From positions 305,362 to 369,361 of the forward strand of contig CAVQDO010000008.1 in the NCBI GenBank assembly GCA_963711255.1: a DNA stretch of 64,000 nucleotides, given 5' to 3'. A program made the position numbers and the translations under genes. The notes beneath the pieces were generated by a model. That model did no database searches and was not told the origin of the DNA. It worked only from the letters and a program-made list of their open reading frames with translations. This DNA comes from GCA-2746365 sp963711255 (GTDB lineage Bacteria > Pseudomonadota > Gammaproteobacteria > SZUA-229). Below, in pieces: positions 8,874-18,238 of the stretch (positions are counted from its first letter, which is position 1; the number at the start of each line of letters is the position of its first letter).

Positions 8874-10502
8874 TTAGATTACTTTATTGAATCGGCGATT
8901 GCGCAATATTGCTGCCATGCTAATTAACAAAGCCAGCATAAACCACATACTAATAGCGCCAACACGGCCATTAGCATTTGTTACCGGATCATCGGCCACC
9001 ACTACTTCTTCTGGCGCGATTGCCAGGCCACCCGGATCTTTAACAATAAAGTTTCGCACAGCATCAGCATCATTTGCGCCGCCATCCTGTATGGTTAGCT
9101 GCATACATAAATTCCCCGGTTTTAAACCAACAACATAAAGATTGCTTCCCGGTTGTGGACAGGTACCCTCTTCACCGGCTGAGCTGCGGATTACATTTTT
9201 ATCGTCGATAACAAAGTCGAACCAGCCCGTGCTGTTATATTTTCTTAATACCGTGTCGGCCTGAATGGCAGACGACAATGGTATAACAACGTTAACCGAT
9301 TCAATTTCATTATTCAGCCCGCTGATTTCAAAGTTAATCAGGTTGCTAACAAAGGCATGCTCAGTCGCTGCGTTCGTTACCGCGATTCCGCCCGGGCCAC
9401 CGAAGTCTTTAACATCCTGCAAGCCAATTGAAACCCCGCTGGCCTGCGCGGCAATAGCTGTTTCACCCATGGCAATATGCAGACCGGGATCGGTTTCTAT
9501 CAATGCACTGTTTGCCAGACTAGCAGAGTTGCTTTCCACTGCATTAGGCGGTGTCGCCACATGATCAAGATAGTTTGCTATACCGTCACCATCATCATCG
9601 CCAAAACCTTCTGCCAGGTCATCTATACCGTCGTCATCACTGTCATTAGTCAGTAACAGCACAACTGCTTCTGCTGCCTTGACTCTTAGCAAACGATCAA
9701 CAGCAACCGGAAGACTGCCATCACTAACGGTCACTGCTACTTTATAGAAACTGCCCGCCGTTAATGCCGCAGGGTCAAACTCAAGCTGATTAGCGGTAAT
9801 TGTAGCAATAGCCAGTATGCTGGCGTCGGTTGCGCTCCAGTCAAATGTCAGGGTGTCACCATTAGCGTCATTTGCGTTTGCGGTAACCCGTGCAATGCCA
9901 TCAGCCTGGTAAAGCGTATGACCTTTTTTGATATCCTGCGGCGCAGCAGGTTGTGCCACTTTTAGCGTTGCCTGCGGCGGGATATTGGCTTCAGTAATAA
10001 CAACCTTATGCACTAAGGCATTACTCAATGCAACATTAACCGGTGTATGTAATGTGATAACGGCGGTTTCAACATCTTCCGTAACACCATCACTGATAGT
10101 ATTAAAGTTAATTTTGCCAACATCACCCGGTGCAGAGAAGGTTACCGTTCCTGGGCTGGCATCATGGTCATTATTTAATGCAGCTGTGCCCGTAACGGTA
10201 TATTTCACTGTCGCCGGATAAGCAATGGCATTACCGTTCAATACCACGTCAACGGTTACCGCCTGGCCTTCACCGACAGTCTGGCCAGAAGTAACACTGA
10301 CCAGCGGTTTAACATTTACCGTCTGTTCATCGTGGCCGGTATTACCCTTGCTATCACAGCTCGCCCAGGTCACCTGGTGTGAGCCCGGTCGGAATGGTTT
10401 GATGTCCGTTTCATAAGCGGCAAATACATCACAACCTGTAGCAGCATCTTCCAGCGCGGTAATTTCTGCTGCACTTAAATTAACAACTGCTTTGAAATAT
10501 TT
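8874..10502 (-). pseudogene. C-terminal part of large exported cytochrome/anchor-U protein, +1 frame
   Basis: This is the downstream half of the gene that begins at 12957, read in the +1 frame. It is open from 10502, so it continues the upstream protein without loss (first residues KYFKAVVNLSAAEI). Coding resumes through PFRPGSHQVTWASCDSKGNTG, a typical HYR-like repeat end, then a Calx-beta-like region (VGEGQAVTVDV) and a PKD/cadherin-like region (ANDANGDTLTFDWSA). Next come Asp-rich thrombospondin-3-like calcium repeats (DSDDDGIDD) and a domain matching the choice-of-anchor U family (VVIPLSSAIQ, LRKYNSTGWFDF). The C-terminus is a Gly/Asn linker, a hydrophobic helix and an Arg-rich tail, which looks like a cell-surface sorting signal. 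If translated alone it would start at GTG 10373 and lack a signal peptide. Confidence 0.7.
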
Positions 10503-12957
10503 TCACCGAGCCTTCGTTACCATCATTGCCGTTTGCTTTACCCAGCGCAACCACAGTTAATAAACCTGTTGCATTGACGGTAATGTCAGACGGTGCATTA
10601 ATTTTTGGACCAACGCTATCAACATCGGGGGCAGTACCGGCAAGAAACTCATCCAGGTTTGATACGCCGTCGCCATCCTCATCCTCGGCTGCATCAGATG
10701 CGTCGAGCGGATTCAGAAAGGCATGCGAGTCTTCAAATGTATTTGATATACCATCACCATCAGCATCTTCATCACAGGCATCACCGCCTTTAAGATAACT
10801 TTCGGCAAGGGCATTTGCAGGATCACGTGCGGTAGGGTCTACATCACCCGCGGGTGGATAATTATTCGGGTCTGTCTGCGGCAGTATACGCACCGTATCG
10901 TTATCAAGATCTTCCTGCCCGCTGTTTGAATCGCTCGGACAGTTATCGTCATAATCCGCTACACCGTCACCGTCGCCATCAACAATACTGACTGCCAGGT
11001 TAAATATTTCAGATGATGTTGTCGCACTGTCTTCACCACCGTCAGCCACCACCACGGTAATTCCGTTATGCGTGATGTCTGCGCCGGTGCGCGGAATATT
11101 CCAGCTAATTAATCCAGTGCTGGAAACCGCCATGCCCGCCGGGAGGTTGCTCGGAGTGAATGCCAGATCCGTCCCGTTATTGGCATCGTCCGGATCAGCA
11201 ACCACAATCTGGTAACTGTAGCTATCACTTTCAATAGCCGCTGTCGGCGCACCCGGTGTCACTACTGGTGAATCATTGACCGGTGTTACAGCAATAGTGA
11301 AACTTTCGCTGTCAGCAGGCGTTGATCCATCTTCATTGCCATCCTCAACCGTTACCGTAACCGAACCAGAAGTCAGCACTCCTTCCAGCGGGGTCCAGGT
11401 GATTAAGCCGGTACTGGAGATCGCCATGTCTGCAGGTTCATTACTCAGAACAAAACTGATATCGGTTCCGTTGTTGGTATCATCGACATCGGTAACCTGC
11501 ACCTGGTAACTGTACTGAATATCTTCAGTCGCCGTTGTTGTTGCTCCAGGAGTAATTACTGGCGGATCATTAGTTCCCGTTACGGTAACAGTAAACTGCT
11601 GTGTTATCTGAATACTACCGTCTTCATGGCCATCGTCGACTGATACAGTGACCATTCCCGAAGTCATCACACCATTGGGCGGCGTCCAGGTAATCTCACC
11701 GGTAGTGGCGTTGACGACCATACCGGTTGGCTCGTTACTTAAGACAATCGTCAGGCCTGAAGCAAAAGTATCATCAGGGTCATCAATAATAACCTGGTAA
11801 CTGTACTGCGTATCTTCGATTGCCGATGTGGACGGAACCGACGCAGCATTAAATGCCGGCTGATCATTGATAGCGTTTAAGGTCATATTGAAGGTAATGG
11901 TATGTGAAGTACCAGTATTCATATTATTTACCGTCACGGTAAATGTATCGCCACCGGTCTGATCCTGTGACGGTGCATAACGTACTGTCGATGAACCACT
12001 AAATGCATTTGAAGTCGGAGAAATTAAAGTAACCGTTCCTTTACTGCCATTGGTTTTTGACCACTGCAGGCTGCCCGGATCATCATCGGTTACGGTTAAA
12101 CTAAAATCGATATTGGTATCTTCATTGGTACTCTCTGTCGCCTCATCGGCAACCAGAGTAACCCCGGCAATCACCGGATCGGTACAGGCTGAGGTAGAAA
12201 AATACACTGGATTACCGAATGTCGTACCATCACCATTTTTCGACACTGCGCGATAGTGATAATCGGTACCGCAGGACAGTGAATTAAACGGGAAAGTATA
12301 AGTGCCCGTGGTGCTGGAGGTTAAATTACGCACGGTATTGCCAATCTGTCCATTCGTATACGTCGTGGCGGGGCTAGCACCGGGGCCCCATTCAAAATAC
12401 CATTCGCCGTCAGAAGTGGCAGGAAGATTAGTTGTATTGGTATTAACCGTACCCCTTAAAGTGGTCACTGTTTTATCCGTACCGGTCACACTTGAGGTTG
12501 TTGAGGTGGCTGCTGCGAATGGCGCACCGTCAGCCAGCCAGTCAGCGATCGCATTCCTGTCAGTTACATTCAAATCCGCTACACCAATATAGGTAAAGTC
12601 AGCCTGGTTGGGATCCATCGGCATGTAGGCGTCACCCGAGTAGTTAGCCGGATCAGTATAAGAAACCATGGTCGATACCCGGGCGGCGGCCAGTTCATAT
12701 ACATCAAAGTCGGCCCCGGTAATCGGGCCGGCACCGTCAGTATCTTCAGGTGCTGCGTGCCGGTCAACGGCCCCGACAAGAGATGAAAGATGACAGCTGG
12801 TACAGGCGATGCCCGCACTGTTACCGGCATTATTAAAAATAGTGCTATACAGGGTACTATAGGTAGTGGCACTGACCTGTGCAGAAGAAACCAGCATTCC
12901 ATACAGCAGGCTGCCTGTTATCGTTTTAAATGCCTTTTTCAAATTTCTTTTTTGCAT
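10480..12957 (-). CDS. N-terminal part of large exported c-type cytochrome/cadherin-like protein (frameshifted)
   Basis: An 825-residue reading frame with a Sec signal peptide (about 1-30) and one haem c motif, CTSCH at 52-56. A YMPM stretch near residue 110 could supply a Met ligand. A fibronectin-like domain follows, then at least three dystroglycan/cadherin-type putative Ig repeats with the recurring pattern EDTQYSYQV, DDPDD, LSNEPTGM, SSTGLITWTP. Asp-rich calcium-binding thrombospondin type 3 repeats come last (DGDGDGVADYDDNCPSD). The frame ends abruptly within an HYR-like domain at TAA 10480-10482. The remaining protein continues in the +1 frame (8874-10502). The shift must lie between about 10483 and 10503. 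Joined, the product is about 1360 residues. It is probably surface-located; its function is unknown. Confidence 0.75.
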   Translation of the reverse strand: MQKRNLKKAFKTITGSLLYGMLVSSAQVSATTYSTLYSTIFNNAGNSAGIACTSCHLSSLVGAVDRHAAPEDTDGAGPITGADFDVYELAAARVSTMVSYTDPANYSGDAYMPMDPNQADFTYIGVADLNVTDRNAIADWLADGAPFAAATSTTSSVTGTDKTVTTLRGTVNTNTTNLPATSDGEWYFEWGPGASPATTYTNGQIGNTVRNLTSSTTGTYTFPFNSLSCGTDYHYRAVSKNGDGTTFGNPVYFSTSACTDPVIAGVTLVADEATESTNEDTNIDFSLTVTDDDPGSLQWSKTNGSKGTVTLISPTSNAFSGSSTVRYAPSQDQTGGDTFTVTVNNMNTGTSHTITFNMTLNAINDQPAFNAASVPSTSAIEDTQYSYQVIIDDPDDTFASGLTIVLSNEPTGMVVNATTGEITWTPPNGVMTSGMVTVSVDDGHEDGSIQITQQFTVTVTGTNDPPVITPGATTTATEDIQYSYQVQVTDVDDTNNGTDISFVLSNEPADMAISSTGLITWTPLEGVLTSGSVTVTVEDGNEDGSTPADSESFTIAVTPVNDSPVVTPGAPTAAIESDSYSYQIVVADPDDANNGTDLAFTPSNLPAGMAVSSTGLISWNIPRTGADITHNGITVVVADGGEDSATTSSEIFNLAVSIVDGDGDGVADYDDNCPSDSNSGQEDLDNDTVRILPQTDPNNYPPAGDVDPTARDPANALAESYLKGGDACDEDADGDGISNTFEDSHAFLNPLDASDAAEDEDGDGVSNLDEFLAGTAPDVDSVGPKINAPSDITVNATGLLTVVALGKANGNDGNEGSVKIFQSSC

Positions 12958-13245
12958 AGCCTTCCTGGTTCACTCATTTAATGTTATTGCCGATTGAAAC
13001 GATGCTAAAAACAGCGATAGCCAAATTATAGAACTTAGCTGACAAAACTGACAGTATTTTTGAATCCAGTAGACAATCTGCAAAAAATACAACGAAATCA
13101 ACTAAAAACATATTAAATACAATATGTTAATCGAATAATCAAAACAACTTAAAGGCCTGTTCAGATAAAACAAATCTGCCGTTTTATCCATTTTGTGGGT
13201 AAAATCACACAATCAAAAAACAGTGACACAGTAAATTTAGCAAAC

Positions 13246-13761
13246 ATGCCTTCCACCAATTTATACAGCCGCAGGCAAGCGTCAGAAAATCTGTCTCGGA
13301 AAAACCAGGAAATTAGCGAAGCCTTTCTCAAAAAGTACCCGTTGCCCGAGGTGCATAAAACACACCTGTTTGATGGCCGTTACGAAAACATTTATTTAAA
13401 CGAAACACATATCCCGCAGCTGACAATGCTGATTAACGAAGCCATTGCACATGCAGAAAAAATACTGCAGCAGAAAAACCTGCGTGCCGGCTACTGGTTC
13501 AACTATATGCCGCCAGGTTCTACAACGACAGCACACACTCACGATGATGATGACGAACTATTATCGGCTGCCTATTACCTTTCGGTGCCAGAAGATTCCG
13601 GCCAACTGATAATTTACCCGCAGCAGGAAAAGATTGAAATCACACCTCGTGAAGGCGAATTTATATTTTTTAAACCCGATGTTCGTCACGAGGTCAGTAA
13701 AAATAACAGTGATCAGTACCGACTTTCTCTCGGTATTAATTTTGGCCTCGACAAAGAATAA
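13246..13761 (+). CDS. Putative 2-oxoglutarate/Fe(II) oxygenase-like protein
   Basis: A protein of about 171 residues (188 from an upstream in-frame GTG at 13195; neither start has a clear RBS). The C-terminal half looks like a double-stranded beta-helix oxygenase. It has an HTHDDDDE stretch giving an HxD-type metal motif, then AAYYLSVPEDSGQLIIYP, a GEFIFFKPDVRHEV stretch with the distal His, and YRLSLGINF near the end where the 2OG-binding Arg would lie. This matches the layout of small putative 2OG-Fe(II) oxygenases. The substrate is unknown. It stands alone between the large exported gene and the motor pair. Confidence 0.6.
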   Translation: MPSTNLYSRRQASENLSRKNQEISEAFLKKYPLPEVHKTHLFDGRYENIYLNETHIPQLTMLINEAIAHAEKILQQKNLRAGYWFNYMPPGSTTTAHTHDDDDELLSAAYYLSVPEDSGQLIIYPQQEKIEITPREGEFIFFKPDVRHEVSKNNSDQYRLSLGINFGLDKE

Positions 13762-13924
13762 AACTTGCGCATATCAAGATGAGACATATCACTTATGCCA
13801 TTTGATCGTTATCGATTACCTCTTTGCGCTAATGGACTTCTAGCAATATATGCGTACACTTGGCATACTTCAAAAACCCTACACTATTTAGATTAATTTC
13901 GACGCAATACCAGCAGGCACGTTT

Positions 13925-14845
13925 ATGGTTCAGTACAAAGCAAATTACAGTCGCAGTGTTTTATTTCAGTTTCTAACGTTATCGATACTGGTCGGTTTTG
14001 TCATACTGCTTAACCATGAATTCCTGCTTAATTTTTATATTAGAAACCAGGCAACGAATACAGGTTATATTGTCAATGGCAGTATTCTTGGCATTTTTCT
14101 TCTCGGCGTGTTTCGTATTATTGTCTTGCTACTGCGCTATAGCCGTGAAGAAAACGCACTCACGCGATTTATTCAAAACGTCGAACGCGACGAAACTCTG
14201 CCCACAAACCGGATCAGCAAAAAAAGCCTGATATTTAACCGTTATACCTCGGTACTGGAAATCAGCAAACACAATGTTGCGGTTAATCATAGTGCCCTGG
14301 CATCAACCCTGGTGGCAACCGAAAGCACACGACTAAGCCTGCCTCGCTTCATCAGCAACATACTTATTCTTACCGGTGTTTTTGGCACCATCATCTCGCT
14401 CTCGATTGCACTGCTGGGGGCTTCTGACATTATAGACAGTGCTGATGGCATTAGTGGCATGAGCATCGTTATTCACGGCATGTCGACTGCATTGTCGACT
14501 ACAGCCACCGCGATTATATGCTACCTGTTCTTCGGTTATTTCTACATGAAACTAACCGATGTGCAAACTGAGTTATTAAGCGGTATCGAGCAGGCAACCA
14601 CACTTTATATTATGCCGCGTTTTACCTATCAAACGGATAGCATGCTGCACGAAGTCGGAAGCCTGGTAAAAGCACTGCATGAAGCAGCACGAGTCATGTC
14701 AAATACCCAGGCAGACTTTGCCGAAGCCGGTCGCAGCCTGAGTGCACTTACCGGCCACAATGCTGAAAACCTGGTACGTCTGAGCAGTGATATCGAGGAA
14801 ATTAAATCCCTGTTACGCGATGGCTTCAGGCTGTCCAATCATTAA
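13925..14845 (+). CDS. MotA/TolQ/ExbB-like proton-channel subunit
   Basis: A 306-residue membrane protein. It has two N-terminal helices (about 11-30 and 48-68), a cytoplasmic stretch (about 70-135), and two further helices (about 138-165 and 183-207). The segment SNILILTGVFGTIISLSIALLG and the later MSTALSTTATAIICYLFFGYFYM match the core third and fourth helices of MotA/TolQ/ExbB proteins, including the small-residue/Thr pattern of the ion path. The C-terminal ~90 residues are helical and cytoplasmic. Its partner with one aspartate-bearing helix starts 30 bp downstream. It is not a standard TolQ, ExbB or MotA by length or context. Function unknown. Confidence 0.78.
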   Translation: MVQYKANYSRSVLFQFLTLSILVGFVILLNHEFLLNFYIRNQATNTGYIVNGSILGIFLLGVFRIIVLLLRYSREENALTRFIQNVERDETLPTNRISKKSLIFNRYTSVLEISKHNVAVNHSALASTLVATESTRLSLPRFISNILILTGVFGTIISLSIALLGASDIIDSADGISGMSIVIHGMSTALSTTATAIICYLFFGYFYMKLTDVQTELLSGIEQATTLYIMPRFTYQTDSMLHEVGSLVKALHEAARVMSNTQADFAEAGRSLSALTGHNAENLVRLSSDIEEIKSLLRDGFRLSNH

Positions 14846-14875
14846 TTGCCGCATTGACTGAACCGGGAAAATATT

Positions 14876-15772
14876 GTGAACGAAGAATTTGTTGACCTGC
14901 GCCGCGGACACTTGAACAGTGAAAGTTTCTGGCCATCATTTACCGACATTATGATGGTCGTGGTTATTATCTTTCTACTTACCTCGATGTTATTGATGGT
15001 AAAAAACTGGGAGTTACTGGACCAGTTACGTAACAGCATGGCGGCAGAAGAACAGGCTGAACAGATTATTTCCGATACATCAAGGGTAAACGCCACCCTG
15101 GAAGAACAGCTGGCACAGGCACAAAATGAAGTTTCTATGCTACGTATGCAATTAATGCAGGCAAGTGAAGAAGCCAACCAGTTAACCACGGAGCTGGATG
15201 ACCGTGACAGACAAATTGTTATCGTGCTTTCAGAGAACGAACAATTAAAAAATGCGGTCAACAGGAATGAAAGTCAGCTGGCCGGCTTAAGCTCACAAAT
15301 AGCGTCAATGCAGGATAACCTTTCGCAGCTGAATATTGATATTGAGCAGAAGCAGAATGAACTGGAAGAAGAACGCCAGAAAGTAATAATCATCACCAGG
15401 GAACGTGATACCAGTTCTCTCAAACTAAGCTCACTGGAAGATGATTTTGGTTCACTAAAAGTTAAATACGATAAATTGATAAAACCAGCCCGTAATGCCA
15501 AGGGGAAATACGTGGTTAGTGTCAATTACGAAAGAATTAAAAACAAAGAACGCATTCGTTTCAAGGATTCCGGTGACGAAAACTACACTATTGTTGATAG
15601 AAAACAGTTACATAGCAAACTGGCTGCGCTAAAGAAAAAACATCCGTATAAACTGTATATCAAGATTGTCATTCCCAAGGAAAGCGGACTCACCTACAGC
15701 GAAGCATGGACATTCATGAAATCCTTACTGCATAAGTACGATTATTATTACCAGGATCAGACAAACAAATAG
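14876..15772 (+). CDS. MotB/ExbD-like subunit with long coiled coil
   Basis: A 298-residue protein starting at GTG with a GGGA-like RBS. A single N-terminal membrane helix (about 22-43) begins FTDIMMVVVIIFLL, with Asp24 placed like the proton-carrying aspartate of MotB, TolR, ExbD and ZorB. Residues 50-195 are a long heptad-like coiled coil rich in Glu, Gln and Leu. The C-terminal ~100 residues are basic and mixed alpha/beta (KYVVSVNYERIKNK, YKLYIKIVIPKESG). No OmpA peptidoglycan-binding motif is visible. With the preceding channel subunit it probably forms a 5:2 ion-driven motor of unknown output. Confidence 0.75.
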   Translation: MNEEFVDLRRGHLNSESFWPSFTDIMMVVVIIFLLTSMLLMVKNWELLDQLRNSMAAEEQAEQIISDTSRVNATLEEQLAQAQNEVSMLRMQLMQASEEANQLTTELDDRDRQIVIVLSENEQLKNAVNRNESQLAGLSSQIASMQDNLSQLNIDIEQKQNELEEERQKVIIITRERDTSSLKLSSLEDDFGSLKVKYDKLIKPARNAKGKYVVSVNYERIKNKERIRFKDSGDENYTIVDRKQLHSKLAALKKKHPYKLYIKIVIPKESGLTYSEAWTFMKSLLHKYDYYYQDQTNK

Positions 15773-15938
15773 TGGTTATATTCGACCATTTAAACCTGTT
15801 ATATCAAAAAGTTAATAAATAATTAGATTTTAACTATACTTAGTCTTACAAACCGCTTATTCAGGGATAGATAACATATTTCAGGGAGAAGGAAGGAAAC
15901 TAACAGGTTAGCTTGTACTCACATACAGTGAGAAGAGT

Positions 15939-16460
15939 ATGAAGACACTAAAACTGATAATAATAAGTTCGGCATCCATGGTGTACATGGCGAGCGTCGC
16001 AGCGGCCGAGACTATCTACCCGTTGGTCACCTATAAGTGCAACCCTGAAGCCGATATCATCACGCTGACTAATTCGCTACTGCAAAGCGATGAAGGCGCT
16101 TCTTATAACTATTCAGACGAAGACGGCACATACTCACCCTGGGATCTGGTTGAAATAGACCGTAGAACTGAGCGTACCCGTATCGTGCGCACCAAGAAAA
16201 TCACTAAAACCTGCAAGCTTAGCTCTGGCGAATATACAGTCACTCTGGAACCTCAGGTATTCAGCCGCAATCTGGCTGGTTCCTGCGGCGCGTCAATTTC
16301 ATCTGCTTTTACGGTAACTTACGACGGCATCGATATACAGGAGCGAACCCCCTTCGAAGACTATTGCCGTGGAAATTCCCCCATAATCACCCGTGTCAGC
16401 ATATTTGGCAAAACCGGCGAAGTAAAAATAAAACGCTTACCGCGCTACAAGTTCTACTAA
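15939..16460 (+). CDS. Secreted protein of unknown function (173 aa)
   Basis: The protein has a clear Sec signal peptide (hydrophobic stretch ending VAAAE, cleavage near residue 23). The mature part contains four cysteines (in YKCNPEA, TKTCKLS, GSCGAS and DYCRGN), suggesting two periplasmic disulfides. I recognise no domain. It follows the motor pair by 166 bp on the same strand with its own likely promoter region (TATACT near 15835). Co-function with the motor pair is possible but not shown. Confidence 0.6.
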   Translation: MKTLKLIIISSASMVYMASVAAAETIYPLVTYKCNPEADIITLTNSLLQSDEGASYNYSDEDGTYSPWDLVEIDRRTERTRIVRTKKITKTCKLSSGEYTVTLEPQVFSRNLAGSCGASISSAFTVTYDGIDIQERTPFEDYCRGNSPIITRVSIFGKTGEVKIKRLPRYKFY

Positions 16461-16590
16461 TTCAATCTGGACGGCCAAACCCGGCTAGCACTCTGTTGTA
16501 TCCCTATCTATTCCTGTTATTATAGTGCGATCTTTTTACGTCACTGCCAGACGCATGCTCGCGTGACTATTACAATAATAAAGGGGAATT

Positions 16591-17244
16591 ATGATGCGAT
16601 TTACTTCAATACATCTACACAACAAACTCGGTAAGGCCCGGCTATTAAGTTTTATAACGCTTATCCCGTTATTGTTAATATCATCGTCGTCTTTTGCATA
16701 TACCCACCCAACATATACACCTGGTGATCCAGCTTACGTGATCAGAACAGCTCTGGATAAAATCACAACTTTTAGCAGTGACTCTGACAAAGTTAACCCG
16801 GTAAAACTGCGTGGTTTCATTGAAAATGAAATAATTCCTCATTTTGATTTCAATAATATGTCGCACTGGATTACCGGCCGTTATGCGGACAATATGACTG
16901 ATGACGATAAAGTGGATTTCCAGCGTAAATTACGTGAAACGTTTTTATCCAGCCTGTCAAAACACCTCGGCAGCTTTGATGCAAAAAACACCAATGTACG
17001 GTTTTTCCCTGCGCGTTACAGGGGGCAGTCAGAAGCCTTCGTCAGCACCAGCATTTACCGCCCGGATGCGCCAACTGTACGCCTGGATTTCCGCATGCGC
17101 CGTGATGATAATGACTGGCGAATAATTGATGTGAAAGCCAATGGCTCAAGCGCCGTACTTTATTATCGTCAGCACTTTATATCGCAGTTACGACAGTTCC
17201 AGAGACGACCATACGCTCCAGTGAAACGTCGCTCACATTATTAA
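16591..17244 (+). CDS. MlaC/Ttg2D family phospholipid-binding periplasmic protein
   Basis: A 217-residue protein with a signal peptide (about 1-36). The mature fold shows MlaC landmarks: FIENEIIPHFDFNNMSHWITG, then FQRKLRETFLSSLSKHLGSF, a VRLDFRMRRDDNDWRIIDVKANG stretch and YYRQHF near the C-terminus. MlaC shuttles phospholipids between the outer and inner membranes. The usual mlaFEDB genes are not next to it, so this is an orphan copy or part of a split system. An RBS (AAGGGGAA) lies just before the ATG. Confidence 0.82.
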   Translation: MMRFTSIHLHNKLGKARLLSFITLIPLLLISSSSFAYTHPTYTPGDPAYVIRTALDKITTFSSDSDKVNPVKLRGFIENEIIPHFDFNNMSHWITGRYADNMTDDDKVDFQRKLRETFLSSLSKHLGSFDAKNTNVRFFPARYRGQSEAFVSTSIYRPDAPTVRLDFRMRRDDNDWRIIDVKANGSSAVLYYRQHFISQLRQFQRRPYAPVKRRSHY

Positions 17245-17336
17245 TTTGCATCGAGTAAAACGCACAAACCCATAAACAGTGAACCAGTTTGCCCGCATAC
17301 GGTCTTTAAAATCACTTTAGTACTATTTTTTAGATC

Positions 17337-17735
17337 ATGAACGAACAGACTGATAAGCTGCCGGTTACCAGGACCAAATCAAACAGAAGCAAGGGACTGC
17401 TGATCATTGCCCTGCTTTTCATTGGCATGGTGTTTCTTACCCGGCGTGAAGCAGTCAATACTATTGACTGTACACCGGATATTATCGCTGGAAAACCCGA
17501 TGTTATTATGCTTGGCGCCTGGTGGTGCAGTTACTGCTTTCAGGCAAAAAGATACTTTCAAAAGAACAATATTCACTATTGTGAATATGACATGGAAAAC
17601 ACAGCAACGGGTATTCGCCTTTACCAGGAACATGGTGAAGGCCCTGTTCCTATATTATTGATTGGCGAATACCAGCTTAGCGGGTTCGATCCGAAACAGG
17701 TTGAAACCGCACTCAAACTGTTAAAAAACCCATAA
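17337..17735 (+). CDS. Membrane-anchored glutaredoxin/thioredoxin-fold protein
   Basis: A 132-residue protein with one N-terminal membrane helix (about 20-36) and a C-terminal glutaredoxin-like domain. The active-site motif is WWCSYCFQAKRYF (CxxC), with a later VPILLIG stretch supplying the cis-proline and a GFDP motif as in glutaredoxins. The positively charged N-terminus predicts that the domain faces the periplasm. The likely role is thiol-disulfide exchange on unknown partners. A TerB gene follows 48 bp downstream. Confidence 0.72.
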   Translation: MNEQTDKLPVTRTKSNRSKGLLIIALLFIGMVFLTRREAVNTIDCTPDIIAGKPDVIMLGAWWCSYCFQAKRYFQKNNIHYCEYDMENTATGIRLYQEHGEGPVPILLIGEYQLSGFDPKQVETALKLLKNP

Positions 17736-17783
17736 AAGATACAGACTTAAACTCTCTTTAGAACTGCCACACTGCAAACTGCC

Positions 17784-18236
17784 ATGCTAACAAAATTACA
17801 GAAATTCTTTGACCGATATCTTGGCGAGGGTACTGAAACAAAAATCCCGCTTGAACATCGCCTGCAACTTTCTTCTGCAGCCTTAATGGTAGAAGTCATT
17901 CATGTTGACGATGAGGTTAGCGAACAGGAAGAAAATAAAATACGGCAGTTAATACAACAACGCTTCCAGCTCAATGAAACGGAAATAGAAGACTTAATCG
18001 AACTCGCTCATAATGAAAAACATGAAGCAACCGACTACTTTTCTTTTACATCATTATTAAATGAACATTATTCACAACAGCAAAAGATTAATCTTGTTGA
18101 AGATCTATGGCAACTGGCTTACGCCGATGGCAACCTGGACAAATACGAAGAACACCTGATCAGGCGCCTGTCCGAACTACTTCATGTGCCTCACCAGGAT
18201 TTTATCCGTACTAAACATAAAGCATTAAAAACATAA
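17784..18236 (+). CDS. TerB-like / DjlA N-terminal domain protein
   Basis: A 150-residue all-helical acidic protein. It shows the TerB pattern: LSSAALMVEVIHVDDEVSEQEENKI early on and LWQLAYADGNLDKYEEHLIRRLSELLHV later. These are the two acidic metal-binding helix pairs of the family. The start PLEHRLQLSS is typical of the small proteobacterial TerB-domain group. Not a full tellurite-resistance operon; the physiological role is unknown. Confidence 0.78.
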   Translation: MLTKLQKFFDRYLGEGTETKIPLEHRLQLSSAALMVEVIHVDDEVSEQEENKIRQLIQQRFQLNETEIEDLIELAHNEKHEATDYFSFTSLLNEHYSQQQKINLVEDLWQLAYADGNLDKYEEHLIRRLSELLHVPHQDFIRTKHKALKT

Positions 18237-18238
18237 TA

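Noticed and set aside
13925..15772. Zorya-type phage defence system
   Set aside because: The motor pair resembles ZorAB in layout only. No ZorC/D or ZorE genes are nearby, and the stalk C-terminus has no OmpA-like domain.
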